A DNA stretch of 64,000 nt from Atherix ibis. Its lineage: Eukaryota > Arthropoda > Insecta > Diptera > Athericidae. Below the pieces are notes generated by a model. It was not told the DNA's origin, made no database searches, and saw only the letters and a program-made list of their open reading frames with translations. Shown in pieces: positions 1 through 10,450 of the stretch. A program made the translations under genes and the position numbers. The stretch covers positions 110,666,267 through 110,730,266 of the forward strand of contig OY282605.1 of NCBI GenBank assembly GCA_958298945.1, read 5' to 3'. The number at the start of each line of letters is the position of its first letter. Positions within the stretch are counted from its first letter, which is position 1.

Positions 1-3000
1 TCGGACGGTGGATGTTCGCTTTTATTTTAAACCAAAATGGGGAGAAGAAGGAAGGATTGATGGCATTGTTTAATGTCAGTATTTTTGTATGCTCTTTTTT
101 TTTGGTTAAGTTTCTCCATGTTTCGTCCCCTCAATACGTCCAGCCATGCAACCAACCAATTTGGCCGCACTCTGCTGATGGGATATTTTTTATAGGCACG
201 AATGTGCTTTCATAAATACGGTCGCGCTTGACAATGCTGAGTAGACAGTAAATATCCTTTCCTACCTACCTCATCGGCAATAATATTCTGGAGTATAGAG
301 CGTATCTTAAATCCTTTCGATGCAGAGGCACACAAACAAAACCAGCCAGCATAGAAACGACTGACTACAAGGACTTTTTAGGATCTCCGCTTCGACTAAA
401 AACGATGTTTTTAGATGGTAAGAACGTGACAACCAAGACCATCCCATCCGAAAGACAAAGATACGATTAAAAGTGTTAGAGGCGGGGGAAGGGGAGTAGA
501 GTAAAGGAAAGGCATTAAAAACACAGAACTGTGCAAAATAGCAGAGAATATAAAACGAATTAAAAACTTGAAAAAAATAACTCAAGAGAAAAATAACAAG
601 AAAAACTCGAACACAGAACAGAGCACAGTGGCGTCGTTGAAAAAAAAACAAAAAACTCCGAAAACCGAGAATCCAACGACGAAACAGGGTGAACTAAAGC
701 TAAAGACTTGGATTATGCCGATGGAGACGAGAGCGGACGTGAAGCCAAACAATTTCATTCCTTTCCCATCTGTGCTTAGTGTTCTTCAGAAAAATTTTTC
801 TGCGCTTTCGAATTCTGGTCGAATCCCATGTGCATATGCCAAGCCGTAATCATCCATAGGCCCAACCAGCATAGTCACGGCCTCCTGTCTGCTCTTACCA
901 GCCCACATGCCATCATCTTGAATGGCAGTTCGGAAAAAATCCCGCCCGAAACCATTCCACTTCACTGAGCTTTTCGCCGTGCACAAGAGCGCCTTCGAAT
1001 GCCCAAAGTACGTTCGTTCAACGAAACATGTTAGAGGCACCACTGCCAGCCACCGACCCATCGACCCGCCGTATGAGTAGTTTGGTTTCTAGGGCAGACG
1101 AGTGGCTTGTAAGGGGAACTAGTCACAAATAACAGGCAAACAAGCAGGAGAGCATATCAGCATTATGGAAAAAATTCCATAGGCTCCAATTTATAATTTT
1201 GTTCGTTGGTGTGTGCGCTCGGTTGAGTGGCTTATGTGGGTGTGTGTGTGTGTGTGTGCAATCGGTGATATCAGCTCCAGCCGTTCTAAAATAACACTCG
1301 ACGTCAGAGTTAGAGGCGAATGGCAATCTAGCATGAAAATTGCCAGCTCCGCACGGTTTTTATGAGGAAAAAAGCGAACGAAAAAGCAAATCGCCTCACC
1401 GTCGGTCCGTGTACATTAATGGAAGCTTCACGATAATACGATGCCACGAGAAGAAAACGAAGTATTTCACATTGAAAGATAGATTTGCGGGGGTTGCGTA
1501 GGGGAGAGTAAAAGATGAAAAGAAATGGAAACACTGACATTTGCCTAAGCCGCGCCGATACGACGACGAATCATTATAAAAGTTGTTTGTTTCGTTTTGG
1601 GATTTTTTTGTTAGTGCGCTTATTTGAAGTGTGTTGGGGGTCGGCGGACGTTGTACAAAAGCGACTGCCGCTTATAATCTCGTGTATCGACCCAGGATAG
1701 GCAGGGCAAAGCAAAAAATAATCATGTCTCTGGTGTGTGGTTGCTGACGTTGACTGTGCGATTGCGTTGTATCAGTGGCCATTAGCCATAATAATAGAGC
1801 TGACTTGTGCGTTTCGTGTTTCTATGAATAGAGCGGATTGCCTTCTTCCGACCGTTCCAGAGCTGATTACATCGAAATTTACAGCATACAAAAACGTGTA
1901 TTCGTGCGATTACGATTGCCTGTGACTCGACACGACTGCCGCCTGCCTAGAAGGCGACGATTGCTGCTGATGTTGCAGAAATTGTGAAGTGGTTGCGGCA
2001 ACAATCGCCTCGCACTGTGTTCATGGAAAGTATGCGGTTGTTCGTTTGAAAAACTATTACATGAAGAGGGTGGGCAGGCATTTGAAGGCAAATAACTAAC
2101 AATGTCGAAAACGAGCACAAGACGACAAAGAAATTTCGTCGTGGGAACGGGTTGGAACGGTAAAGCCATTGCCATTGCCGTTGGCTACTGTATGCACACT
2201 GTAGATGTGAAAGTCAAAGACATTGGTAGATACAGAATACGGAATACGGAATACCGAATGACACAGGATGAAGCTACTTAGCCACAGAACAAGTCGAACG
2301 TACATAATATGGTGGAACACACGTCCTCGTTCTGGCTGTGGGGAAAAACCCCAAAAAGCAACAAAACTCGGTTGGGTATTTGGAATGTGAACAGTCACAG
2401 TCATCAACAACGTTGGTAATAGCCGCATGAGTCGTCCTGTTTCTTAAGAATAATAAATCGTTTGTACATTTAGTAGCTTAAAGCAGCTTAGAGCGATCGT
2501 TTTGTGTAGCCCATGGAGTCATCAAAAACTCATTGGCCGCGAACATTTTAATACGAAAAAATTAAGAGCACAAGCACAGAGTATGCTGGCGACTTTTGAA
2601 TGTGTTCACCAACAGTAATAATGGCAGCGTCGCATACGAATATTGGATGCCACGATACGGAATCGGCGACGGCGACGAGCTACATTAACGATCAAGACTT
2701 CGTACGATTGCACACTCATCGCAATTTATAGAGAAACTTTCCCTTCCCGTTCATGCACGTACCTACGTTCGTACGTACGTACTTATCAATATAATTTACC
2801 ATATTTTATATTCATCAGAGTGTGTAGCAAGAAGAGGTACGGCCAGAGAATAACATAACATAACATGGCAAAGCACATCAGATTAGCAAAGCACACCACA
2901 CAGCCAGCAAGCACAAGGGAACGGCGCAAATAGCTCTGGTGTACGGGAGGCAAACATTTTCAGCGCCCGAGATTATTTTACTATAGAAATCGGTTCTCGG

Positions 3001-5400
3001 TCCGCAACGAAATGAACGCATGCATGAAGTTTTACACAATTCAGCCATTCCAAAGAGCACAGCCAAAAGCAACCAAACAAGTAACAACAAAAACACTAGA
3101 GAGAAAAACCGACCGACCGACAACGGGAACGACGACGATGACTGTGGATAAAATGTTGATGGTCGATGGTCGATGGTCGATGGGCGATGTCGATGCTGAT
3201 GGGCGATGGGCAATGGGCGATTTCGAACAACGAGAACGGAATTAACGAGGACGATATTCGATCAGTGTTGTTGGTTGCTGGGAATGAGAAATTCTGTTGT
3301 TTGAAAAGCAGCAGCGGCAGTGGTAGCAACGACGGTATCACAATTCAACGAACAGATAATCGGAGCGGATGACGAAAGAACGAACGAACGAATGCCGGTG
3401 GTAGGTAGTCAGTCAAGTTAAATCGAATGAAAAGACGACGAACCAGAAAAGAGAAGAAAAGAAACGAAAAGAACTGTTCACGATTAGGATTGTGTGGGGT
3501 GGGCAGGCTCGTTTGTTTTCCGTTCTGACATTCAACTGTGCTCTGTCATCCTGGCTGTCCTTTGTATCTGTCCTCTTACTCTTCCCCTTTTCGGTATATG
3601 ACAACGAAGATATTCTCTTACAAGACAATTCCGAATGTATCCTTTTTACTTTCTTAAACTTTATGATTTTGCATATGTGTGTGTGTGTGCATGTGTGTTG
3701 CTGCCATTACCAGTACTGTTTTTGCTGCTTCTTCCAGTGCTGCTGATTTTTTGCCTACAATAAGGATGAAGGGGGGTTTTGCTGCCATTGTGGATTTGCT
3801 TGTCTTGTCTTTGCTGCTGGTTGAATAATTCCTCGACTCCATTTCTGTTTGTGTCAATAAAGTTGATTTGAATGGAAATGGCTAAGGCAGGAGTGCTGCT
3901 GCTGTCGCCTAGTGCTGCCACTGCTATTATTATTACGAGTATTATTGTCGCTGACGTTGTTGGTGTGTTTTTTTTTGGTTATTCTGCTTACCATCAGGCC
4001 ATCCTTGAAGCCTTCGAACAATGATCTCATCCAAAGTGAAAAGTGGAGGGTGATTGGATTGGTGGCCATCTTCGGCATTGTCATCATCAATGCAATCGTC
4101 TTCGACGGACGGCTTCTCCATAAAGTGTTTTAGGTAATTTTTTTTCTGACTGACCAACCGACCGACCTTTCTTTTCTTCCTTCTTCCCCCCACTCATACT
4201 TTTCAATTTTTTTTCCAAAGCGTCCACTTTTGTAGTTTTCCCTTTGAAAATGTTGTACTTTTCTCCCAGAACAAGCAGGTTTCTTTCAACTTTGGTACCC
4301 AATCCACCCTCGTCGGCTGAACAAGGAATTGTTTAAAAATTTTCCTCCTTTTAACTTTTCCAACGAAGACCTCCGATTTGCTGATGTAGTGAATAGCCAA
4401 CAACTTGGCAGAAAAATTTTACACATTTTCGAGTTGCTTAAATAATGCCACTTGACGTGGACAGAGGAGCGGACTGGACTGGACGAATTCTTTTTAGGTT
4501 CATACAGTCTTTTGTAAAAAGTGGCTCTGTTGTTGGGTATAAAAGTTCCCGAAACGAATCTTGAAAAAAGGCGGGAGATTCTTGGACGTACATTCGAATC
4601 GGTTTTTTATGTACCGTTTGTCTTTGTTGGCTCTTTTTTTTCACTTGAACGAGAATTTCTTATTTATCCTCATTCGAAATAAGTAAGAAATTTACAAAGT
4701 TTTGCACGCCATAGAATCGCGTTCGGTTTTGTTGGGTGCTGGATCTGTCGGGTGCCGTTCTGTTCCATTCGACTCAGTCCTGTTATCAGTAAATTGGAAA
4801 CCGCAAAAGGCCGAAGAGAATTCCACAAAATTGTGTGCTCTGTTATTATTCATTTTCGGTTGGTGCCCGCTTTAATGTACAAGAATCTCGATAAACCAGC
4901 ATTTTTTTTTAATCGTCGCAACGGATGAATGGGGCCACCAGAATGACGTCTAAACAATTACGATTATGCTGATGACGACAACGACGAAGACTTGCCGATG
5001 GGAAGGTGGGAGGAAGTGTTCCAAATAGAAACAGTTTTTTTAACGGTTTTCTTCAAGTCCTTTTCTTTTTAATTTTTATTTATTGTTTATTTTGCAATTT
5101 GAAATTGTGCAAATAGAAATAAAGAAATTTTATTGTAAACAATCCGAATAAGGATGGAAAGACGAGAGCGGCTCATGGCAGCCGAATAGTTGATGAGTAA
5201 CCGACAGCGCATATGTGGCGGAATTGTTCGTTGCTTTTCAACAGAACTAAATCGATCCAATTGGAAAATATGATGGACCAGAATACACGAATAGGGGACG
5301 CACAGACGTTGGTTGATTGGAATTTAACTTGATTTTGGGTCTTCTCTCTGGTCGCTCTTTTTTTTATGCTATTCAACTTAACTAAACCGACCCCCAATTA
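1..5400. other. G+C-richer non-coding block, no gene recognised
   Basis: The sequence is visibly more complex and richer in G+C than what follows. Both strands contain only short open frames (110 codons or fewer) without recognisable domains. Several of them are plainly translations of microsatellites. It contains (TG)n near 1238-1258 and 3675-3690, a GAATACG-type tandem near 2234-2255, TACG/CGTA runs near 2760-2785, and a GATGG(T/G)C minisatellite near 3150-3220. Blocks of this texture in insect introns and intergenic DNA often hold enhancers, but no specific element can be named here. Confidence 0.5.
3150..3225. repeat. GATGGTC/GATGGGC minisatellite
   Basis: Degenerate tandem copies of a 7-8 bp unit read GATGGTC, then GATGGGC and GATGTC variants. 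The unit changes gradually along the array, as expected of replication slippage. The open frames across it on both strands are repeat translations and are not treated as genes. Confidence 0.7.
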
Positions 5401-6020
5401 AATTCATTTGATTTCGATTTATTCGCTATCATATTCTTCATCCGAAAAACTGTCTTTCAAAATTGCGAACAACACTCGAAATTGTATTGAAGGTCACTCT
5501 TTGGCAGAATGATTAGTGAAGCAGTGCTCAGAAATTGGCTGAATTTGAATAGAATTGAATTAAAATCAACTGCAATGCCGAAATATTATTAAAATTTTCA
5601 ATTTTTCTAGAAATGTCAAATCTAAAAAATGTGAAGTTTCAATCCAAACAACCAAAAACCCATTTACTTATGACGCATAAAATCGCACGCGCCATTTTTA
5701 TTTTTTTGAATTTGCCACACAAAAATTAAGTTTGTATGGCTATTTTTTTTTTTTTTAATTTTATATTGTTAGACGATTCTTTTAAAACTTTCGATGGGAA
5801 TAGCATCTTTTTAATTTATTTACAGTGAACCAAATTTGAGGTTTATTTGTTGAAAATTTAGGCCTCAAATTGAGAATTTGACTTAGCAAAACCTAAAAAA
5901 ATTCTGCAAAACCTAAAAAAAACAAGTTCTGCCAAATATGTTGCCTAAAATTCTAAACAATTTCGTATTTTTATTATTTTTATAATCAAAATTTATGGAA
6001 AAATGCGTAATATTTAACTA
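5401..6020. other. A+T-rich spacer with a 20-bp tandem duplication
   Basis: This is unique A+T-rich DNA without coding signal. A 20-bp unit beginning GCAAAACCTAAAAAAA occurs twice in tandem at about 5886-5905 and 5906-5925. Nothing else is recognisable. Confidence 0.5.
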
Positions 6021-6899
6021 TACGAGGTCTGTTCAAAAAGTATCGCGAATTTTGTGTTTATTCAAAAATTATTTAATTTTTCACGAATATCTATTTTGTC
6101 CCCCTCAAAGTTATCCCCACCAGATATTATACTTTTGTGCCAACGTTTTTTCCAATCCTCGAAGCACTTAAAAAAATCATTTTTTATGATCTTGTTCAGC
6201 TCCTTCTTCGATGCCGTCTTTATCTCCTCAATCGTAGCGTAGGGTCGTCCTTTCATGGGGCTTTTCATTTTCGGGAACAAGAAAAAGTCACAGGGGGCCA
6301 GATCTGCGGCATTATTAGTGTATTGTTTTTGGCCAAAAATGGCAAAAGCCAATTTTTGTTCTTCAACAAATCCGGGCGTTTCTGGCGGATTGTTTCGCGC
6401 AACTTGCTCATAACTTGAAGGTATTATTCCTTATTGACCGTTCTACCATGTGGCAAGAACTCATGATGCACCACGCCCCTGTAATCGAAGAAAACTGTAA
6501 GTAAAACCTTCACATACGATCGAACTTGGCGCGCTTTTTTCGGTCTTGGCTCGTGCGGCAGCTTCCATTGGGATGATTAAGCTTAACCATAAACCCATGA
6601 TTCGTCAACAGTTATGACCCTCTGGAGCAAATTTGGGTTGTCGCGGACAGAGTCCAACAGCTCCTTAGCAATGTTAATTCGATGCTGTTTTTGGTCGAAA
6701 TTGAGGCAAAAATCGAAGACGAGCCAAAACGCGTGCAAGCAAAGCAGCTGTCAAAAATTAACTGAACATCCAAAATGGCCGAACTTGTCGGCATAAGTGA
6801 GAGACATGAGTACCAACATAACGCCACAAAAAATCGAAAATCGAATATACGTAACCCGCGGAAATTCAAAATTCGCGATACTTTTCAACAGACCTCGTA
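6021..6899 (-). mobile_element. Internally deleted mariner-family transposon
   Basis: The element is bounded by TA on both sides. Its inverted ends begin CGAGGTCTGTTCAAAAAGTA on the left and, read from the right, CGAGGTCTGTTGAAAAGTAT, both followed by CGCGAATTTT. The transposase reads right to left, so the right end is the 5' end. At about 880 bp it is much shorter than a typical 1.3-kb mariner. The sequence jumps directly from 5' untranslated sequence into the middle of the transposase, so the N-terminal DNA-binding half is missing. It is non-autonomous and could only be moved by a relative. Two other pieces in the window (32253-32617 and 51999-52150) share its 5' end. Confidence 0.93.
6062..6715 (-). 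pseudogene. Broken mariner transposase
   Basis: This is the remnant of a mariner DD34D transposase, the cut-and-paste enzyme that recognises the inverted ends and inserts at TA. Visible landmarks on the minus strand are VITVDESWVYG (first catalytic Asp, about 6589-6620), a stretch resembling RQKRPDLLKNKNWLL, then LAPCDFFLFPK (third catalytic Asp), and a C-terminal part with CFEDWKKRWHK ending near 6062. The HHDNAPAH motif carrying the second Asp is deleted: WLL is joined directly to PFLAKNNT. There is also a frame change before LAPCD and a deletion after VDESWVYG. An intact open frame of about 96 codons covers only the C-terminus (6062-6352). The DNA-binding domain is absent. It cannot encode an active enzyme. 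Confidence 0.92.
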
Positions 6900-8639
6900 T
6901 ACAATTTGCATAAAAATATTCTTTCCTGTTGCCAGATGCCCGTTAAAATGTGTCCAATTTAGTAAGTCCATCTTTGTATTTTTCTTATTTAAAATTAAAA
7001 TATTTTTTTTTTGTTTTCGAAATAAATAATGCAAAAATAAAAAAATGTTAGAAAAATTTATTTGAAAATTTGAGGAGCAATTACCAACCCTGTACGCAAA
7101 TGTTACTACTTTCTCCCTTTTTCTTTTTAATTTCTTCTTGTTTTCGTAATTAATTATTAGTAACTATTTTTTATGTAAAGTGAAATTATTTAGCAAAAAT
7201 GTTACTAATAATAAAAGTATAAACATTTTAATTAAGAAAATTTAAGGGGAAAAAAATATTAATTAAAATTTGATTTATAAAAAAAACAAAAGAGAACTAA
7301 ATTAATTATGATTTAAATTTGAATTCAAGAAAAATGAGCAAAATATAAAAGAAATAATGCTAAGAAAAAGAGAAGAGAAAAACAAAACATGGGCTCTTTT
7401 GACATGACAAGAAAAACTCTTGTTTTAAATTCGTTTTTTTCTCATTTTTTTAAGGGAGAATTTATTATTAAATAGAGTGATGCATTGAAGAGCAGAAAAC
7501 AGAACGGATTTAAATTTGTACTTTTTTTTATTTGTATTGAATATTTTTTTTTCTACCAATATTATTTATTTTATGACAGTTTTGAATATTCGTAAAAATT
7601 ATTCCATATGATCGATCTTAAATAATAAATGAAAGAGAAAAAGAGAAAAGTAAAGAAAATGAGTTGAGAATCTGAACAAAAGAAAGAAGTTGGAAGGAGT
7701 AGATGAGCGGTAATAATGGGCGGGATACGACTGCTAGTTAGTTGACTAATAAAACGAAAGTAATTTGATCAGATGTAAAGTCAGTATTTTGTTAATCGTA
7801 ACACTTTTGGGAATTACATATTCAGTCATGTTCGGTAGGAAGGGGGAAGAGTGGCAATAATCCGAATGAATGAATCCGTCCCATTCCTTTTTGCATAATC
7901 CATTCATATACATCGAACGGACTTGCATATGCAATTACACACGCTCCGTACTTATCACTCATTGCCCCTATATGTACATATGCAAACGCACATACTTTTG
8001 CCGAATAAACGTGCATGTGCTCTGAAAATCCCATTTAAGCAAAGTAGTACATACTTTTTCCCACATTATTTTTCTCTACTATTTGTTCACCCACTTTTCA
8101 ATCTCGCTCTCTCTATTACTCTTTGCCATAATGGCAAAACCTTCTTTGATAATAATTATCCTCCTAACGACGTCTTTGGGCCAAATTACTTTCGTTTATT
8201 ATTCAAAGATTTTCATTTTCATTCGTTTTTCTTTCATTTTTATTAATGTTGGGACTCTTTTCTTTTTGGTTAATCGATTCACGTTTTTCTCATATACAAA
8301 TGCACGTACATTCATCCACAAGTGGCTATCATGCATAATATTTATCGTTTACGTCTCATTCTTCTACTCTTTTGATCACCAATACTCTGTATTTTTTCTT
8401 TCAACTTTTAATTGTCATCCAATAACAAAAACACGTGTTGCCGCTTCTTTTGTTTATGCAGCTTTCCTTAAAATTTCCCGAAATTATTCCCTTATTATTG
8501 GTGTGTGTGTGTGCACATGTTATTTTTTTTCTTATTATTTAATTTAAAAGATACAATTTTCTACTTATTGATTTGTTCTTTTCTACTAATCGTTACAAAA
8601 ATTAAAATATTAAAAATTTAATACAGAATTTTTGAAAGC
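6900..8639. other. A+T-rich non-coding DNA
   Basis: Long A/T runs and scattered microsatellites fill this stretch, with TACATA/CATATG-rich sequence near 7900-8000 and (TG)n near 8500. The 154-codon plus-strand frame at 8083-8547 is dominated by Phe, Ile, Leu and Ser from T-rich sequence and shows no domain. It is not considered a gene. Confidence 0.5.
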
Positions 8640-8797
8640 AGAGCGAGGGAGACAGAGTCCTTCTTTGGGAACTCTTAGGACTCTTATTAATAAAGACTCG
8701 AACACAATTCCGACGAGGACTAGACTATAATTAAAAATCTTTCAATAATCTCGCTCCTTTCAACAAATTGTACACGATTGAGACGAGTAAAAAAGCG

Positions 8798-8813
8798 TCA
8801 GCTGATCAGCTGA
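8798..8813. promoter_or_regulatory. 16-bp palindrome of two abutting CAGCTG E-boxes
   Basis: TCAGCTGATCAGCTGA is a perfect palindrome containing two CAGCTG E-boxes 8 bp apart, centre to centre. CAGCTG is a known class of bHLH binding site, but occupancy cannot be told from sequence. It lies at the edge of a moderately complex island (8640-9300). Confidence 0.4.
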
Positions 8814-9480
8814 TTCATAGGTTTTAAGAGAACACGACTCTTACTGCTTCAACAAGTTTCTCGACGAAAGACATTTTGCACTTTTAAAAAATTAATAATT
8901 TATATTCTATATACATAAAGTTTTTTATAGAAAATAATGTGCGTATTGTAGGAGTAAAGCACGCTTGCATACGAAGCTATTTTTCTTGCTTCTTGAGCTT
9001 GGTAGGTTCCCTACTCGTTTTCAAGCTGGCTGTGGCGCTTGATTTGTTGATGATTGAATTTCTAGATGGTTTTAATGCTTGCTCAGTGACTATTCGAATG
9101 TAAACAAACGTGCATATTTTTGTGTCATTTGCTCATGCAGATCACGTGACAAAATAAATGTTTTCTCATTGGTTCTTGTTAAAACTAGTACCGGTTCGAT
9201 TTATGAAATCTTGAAAAGTAGCACCGGGGCAAGCATTAACGTCATTTCGAGCACCCTACCCAGTACCGTAGCCAGTATCGTAGCAAGCAAAAAATGAAGC
9301 AGGCAAACAAGCAAGAAGCCGTTGTTTAATAATTGGTAATGTTCGATCGGCCATTGTTTTTTGAGTAGAATAGAACGATCTCTAGATGGGGATAGAGGAT
9401 CGATTGAAAAAGTTGAATTAAGATTACGAATAAATAAAAAAAAATTATATTAAAATAAAAGCAGTGTTGTTCTAGTTTTG
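8814..9480. other. Mixed-composition spacer
   Basis: Moderately complex sequence with short imperfect repeats of AGTACCG/AGTATCG and GCAAGC type lies near 9185-9320. The 72-codon plus-strand frame over it (9079-9297) is rich in Ser, Thr, Ile and Val and matches no family that I recognise. Confidence 0.35.
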
Positions 9481-10020
9481 CTAGTATCCGGAATATCGAA
9501 CCCCCGCTCCACCTCCGACAGTATGTATTTTATGTTCTCGATGTGCTCCTGTGCCGTTAATGCGATTGGGTTGACACTTTGCGCACTTCTTTAGTTCGGT
9601 CTGCAATAGATAAACGAACATATTGCGATCTATTCCGATCGTGTAAACCTCGATTAAAACCCAATTGGGGCAATTTTCTCTTTTAAAAGTTTAAAAACAC
9701 TTCCGATAGTCCCTTCAGGTTGGCGGTTGTGTAAACAAATCTCGCTCATAAGCTGGCAATTATATTCATTGCAATTTGACGTCGACCTCCGATTACCGCA
9801 GTTAGGCAGGACTGGGCGTGGTTAGTATTTGACGGGTGGCCGTTTGGGAAAACTGCGTGTCCCAAGTTTAAATAGTCGCCAAAAATGATCTTTAATGTCG
9901 TGGCGCTTGGTATTCTTATTTCAGTAGTAATGTTACTTGAACAAACAATTGACGTCGAACAATATTTTTGTCGATCGCGTAAAATCGCTAAAACTGCTGT
10001 GAACTTCAAATATCTCGGAA
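9481..10020. other. Unassigned complex island, possible decayed coding DNA
   Basis: This 540-bp island is clearly less A+T-rich than its flanks. On the minus strand a pyrimidine-rich stretch ends in TATTGCAG (9601-9608), followed by two overlapping open frames. One runs to a stop at 9481-9483 and contains KKCAKCQPNRINGTGAHREH. The other contains VNPIALTAQEHIENIKYI and SEVERGFDIPDTS. A further minus-strand frame (9746-10009, 87 codons) contains GDYLNLGHAVFPNG. None belongs to a family I can name. Having two protein-like frames over the same DNA suggests either chance or a frameshifted relic such as an old transposon or pseudogene. Confidence 0.25.
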
Positions 10021-10400
10021 GTCCTAATATTATAGATTTTCAATTTAAATAATAATAGGCGTAACCAAAACTAGTTGTTTATAAATTGTACTTGATTCAA
10101 TTATTAGCGTTACTCAAATTTCATCTGTTAAGAAGCAATGCTGCCACCATAATCCAATACAGAATTGTGTGGCAGTAACTACGACGAGGAAGAAAAATTT
10201 ACTTAATTCGACGAGTAAATCGGTAGTCGTTCTTTGGAATTGTTTTCCCACTGTTTAAATATTGAAATTTTAAACTTTTGATATTAGTAATAATTTGGAA
10301 AAACTAAACACCTTTCAACTCAGTGAAATTCTCCATTATTTCCTGTTAACAGTTAAAAATAATTTCGAATAACTTTCATATAGATTTAAAAACAAATTCA
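10021..10400. other. A+T-rich spacer upstream of the splice-like site
   Basis: Ordinary A+T-rich DNA, no gene or repeat recognised. Confidence 0.4.
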
Positions 10401-10450
10401 ATTTTACAACTAATTTCTTATTGTATTTTCTTTCTTTTCTAGGTAAGTTA
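10401..10450 (+). promoter_or_regulatory. Candidate recursive (zero-length-exon) splice site
   Basis: On the plus strand there is a branch-point-like CTAAT at 10410-10414. A pyrimidine-rich tract with only a few purines follows to TTTCTTTTCTAG, with AG at 10441-10442, and the consensus 5' splice site GTAAGT comes immediately after at 10443-10448. A strong acceptor abutting a strong donor with no exon between them is the signature of the ratcheting points known from very long Drosophila introns. The branch-to-AG distance, about 28-30 nt, is right. The frame starting at GT stays open only for about 24 codons before a stop, and no obvious second donor follows, so a normal internal exon is less likely. 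If real, the site means this part of the window lies inside a long plus-strand intron. Confidence 0.55.

Noticed and set aside
8083..8547. 154-codon plus-strand frame looking like a membrane protein
   Set aside because: The hydrophobic Phe/Ile/Leu content comes from T-rich DNA and includes a (TG)n translation. No family pattern is present.
9481..9620. Possible insect chemosensory-protein C-terminus (C-x-x-C motif)
   Set aside because: The CAKC motif and a later ENIKYI stretch lie in different frames, the spacing does not fit, and the conserved upstream cysteines are not visible.
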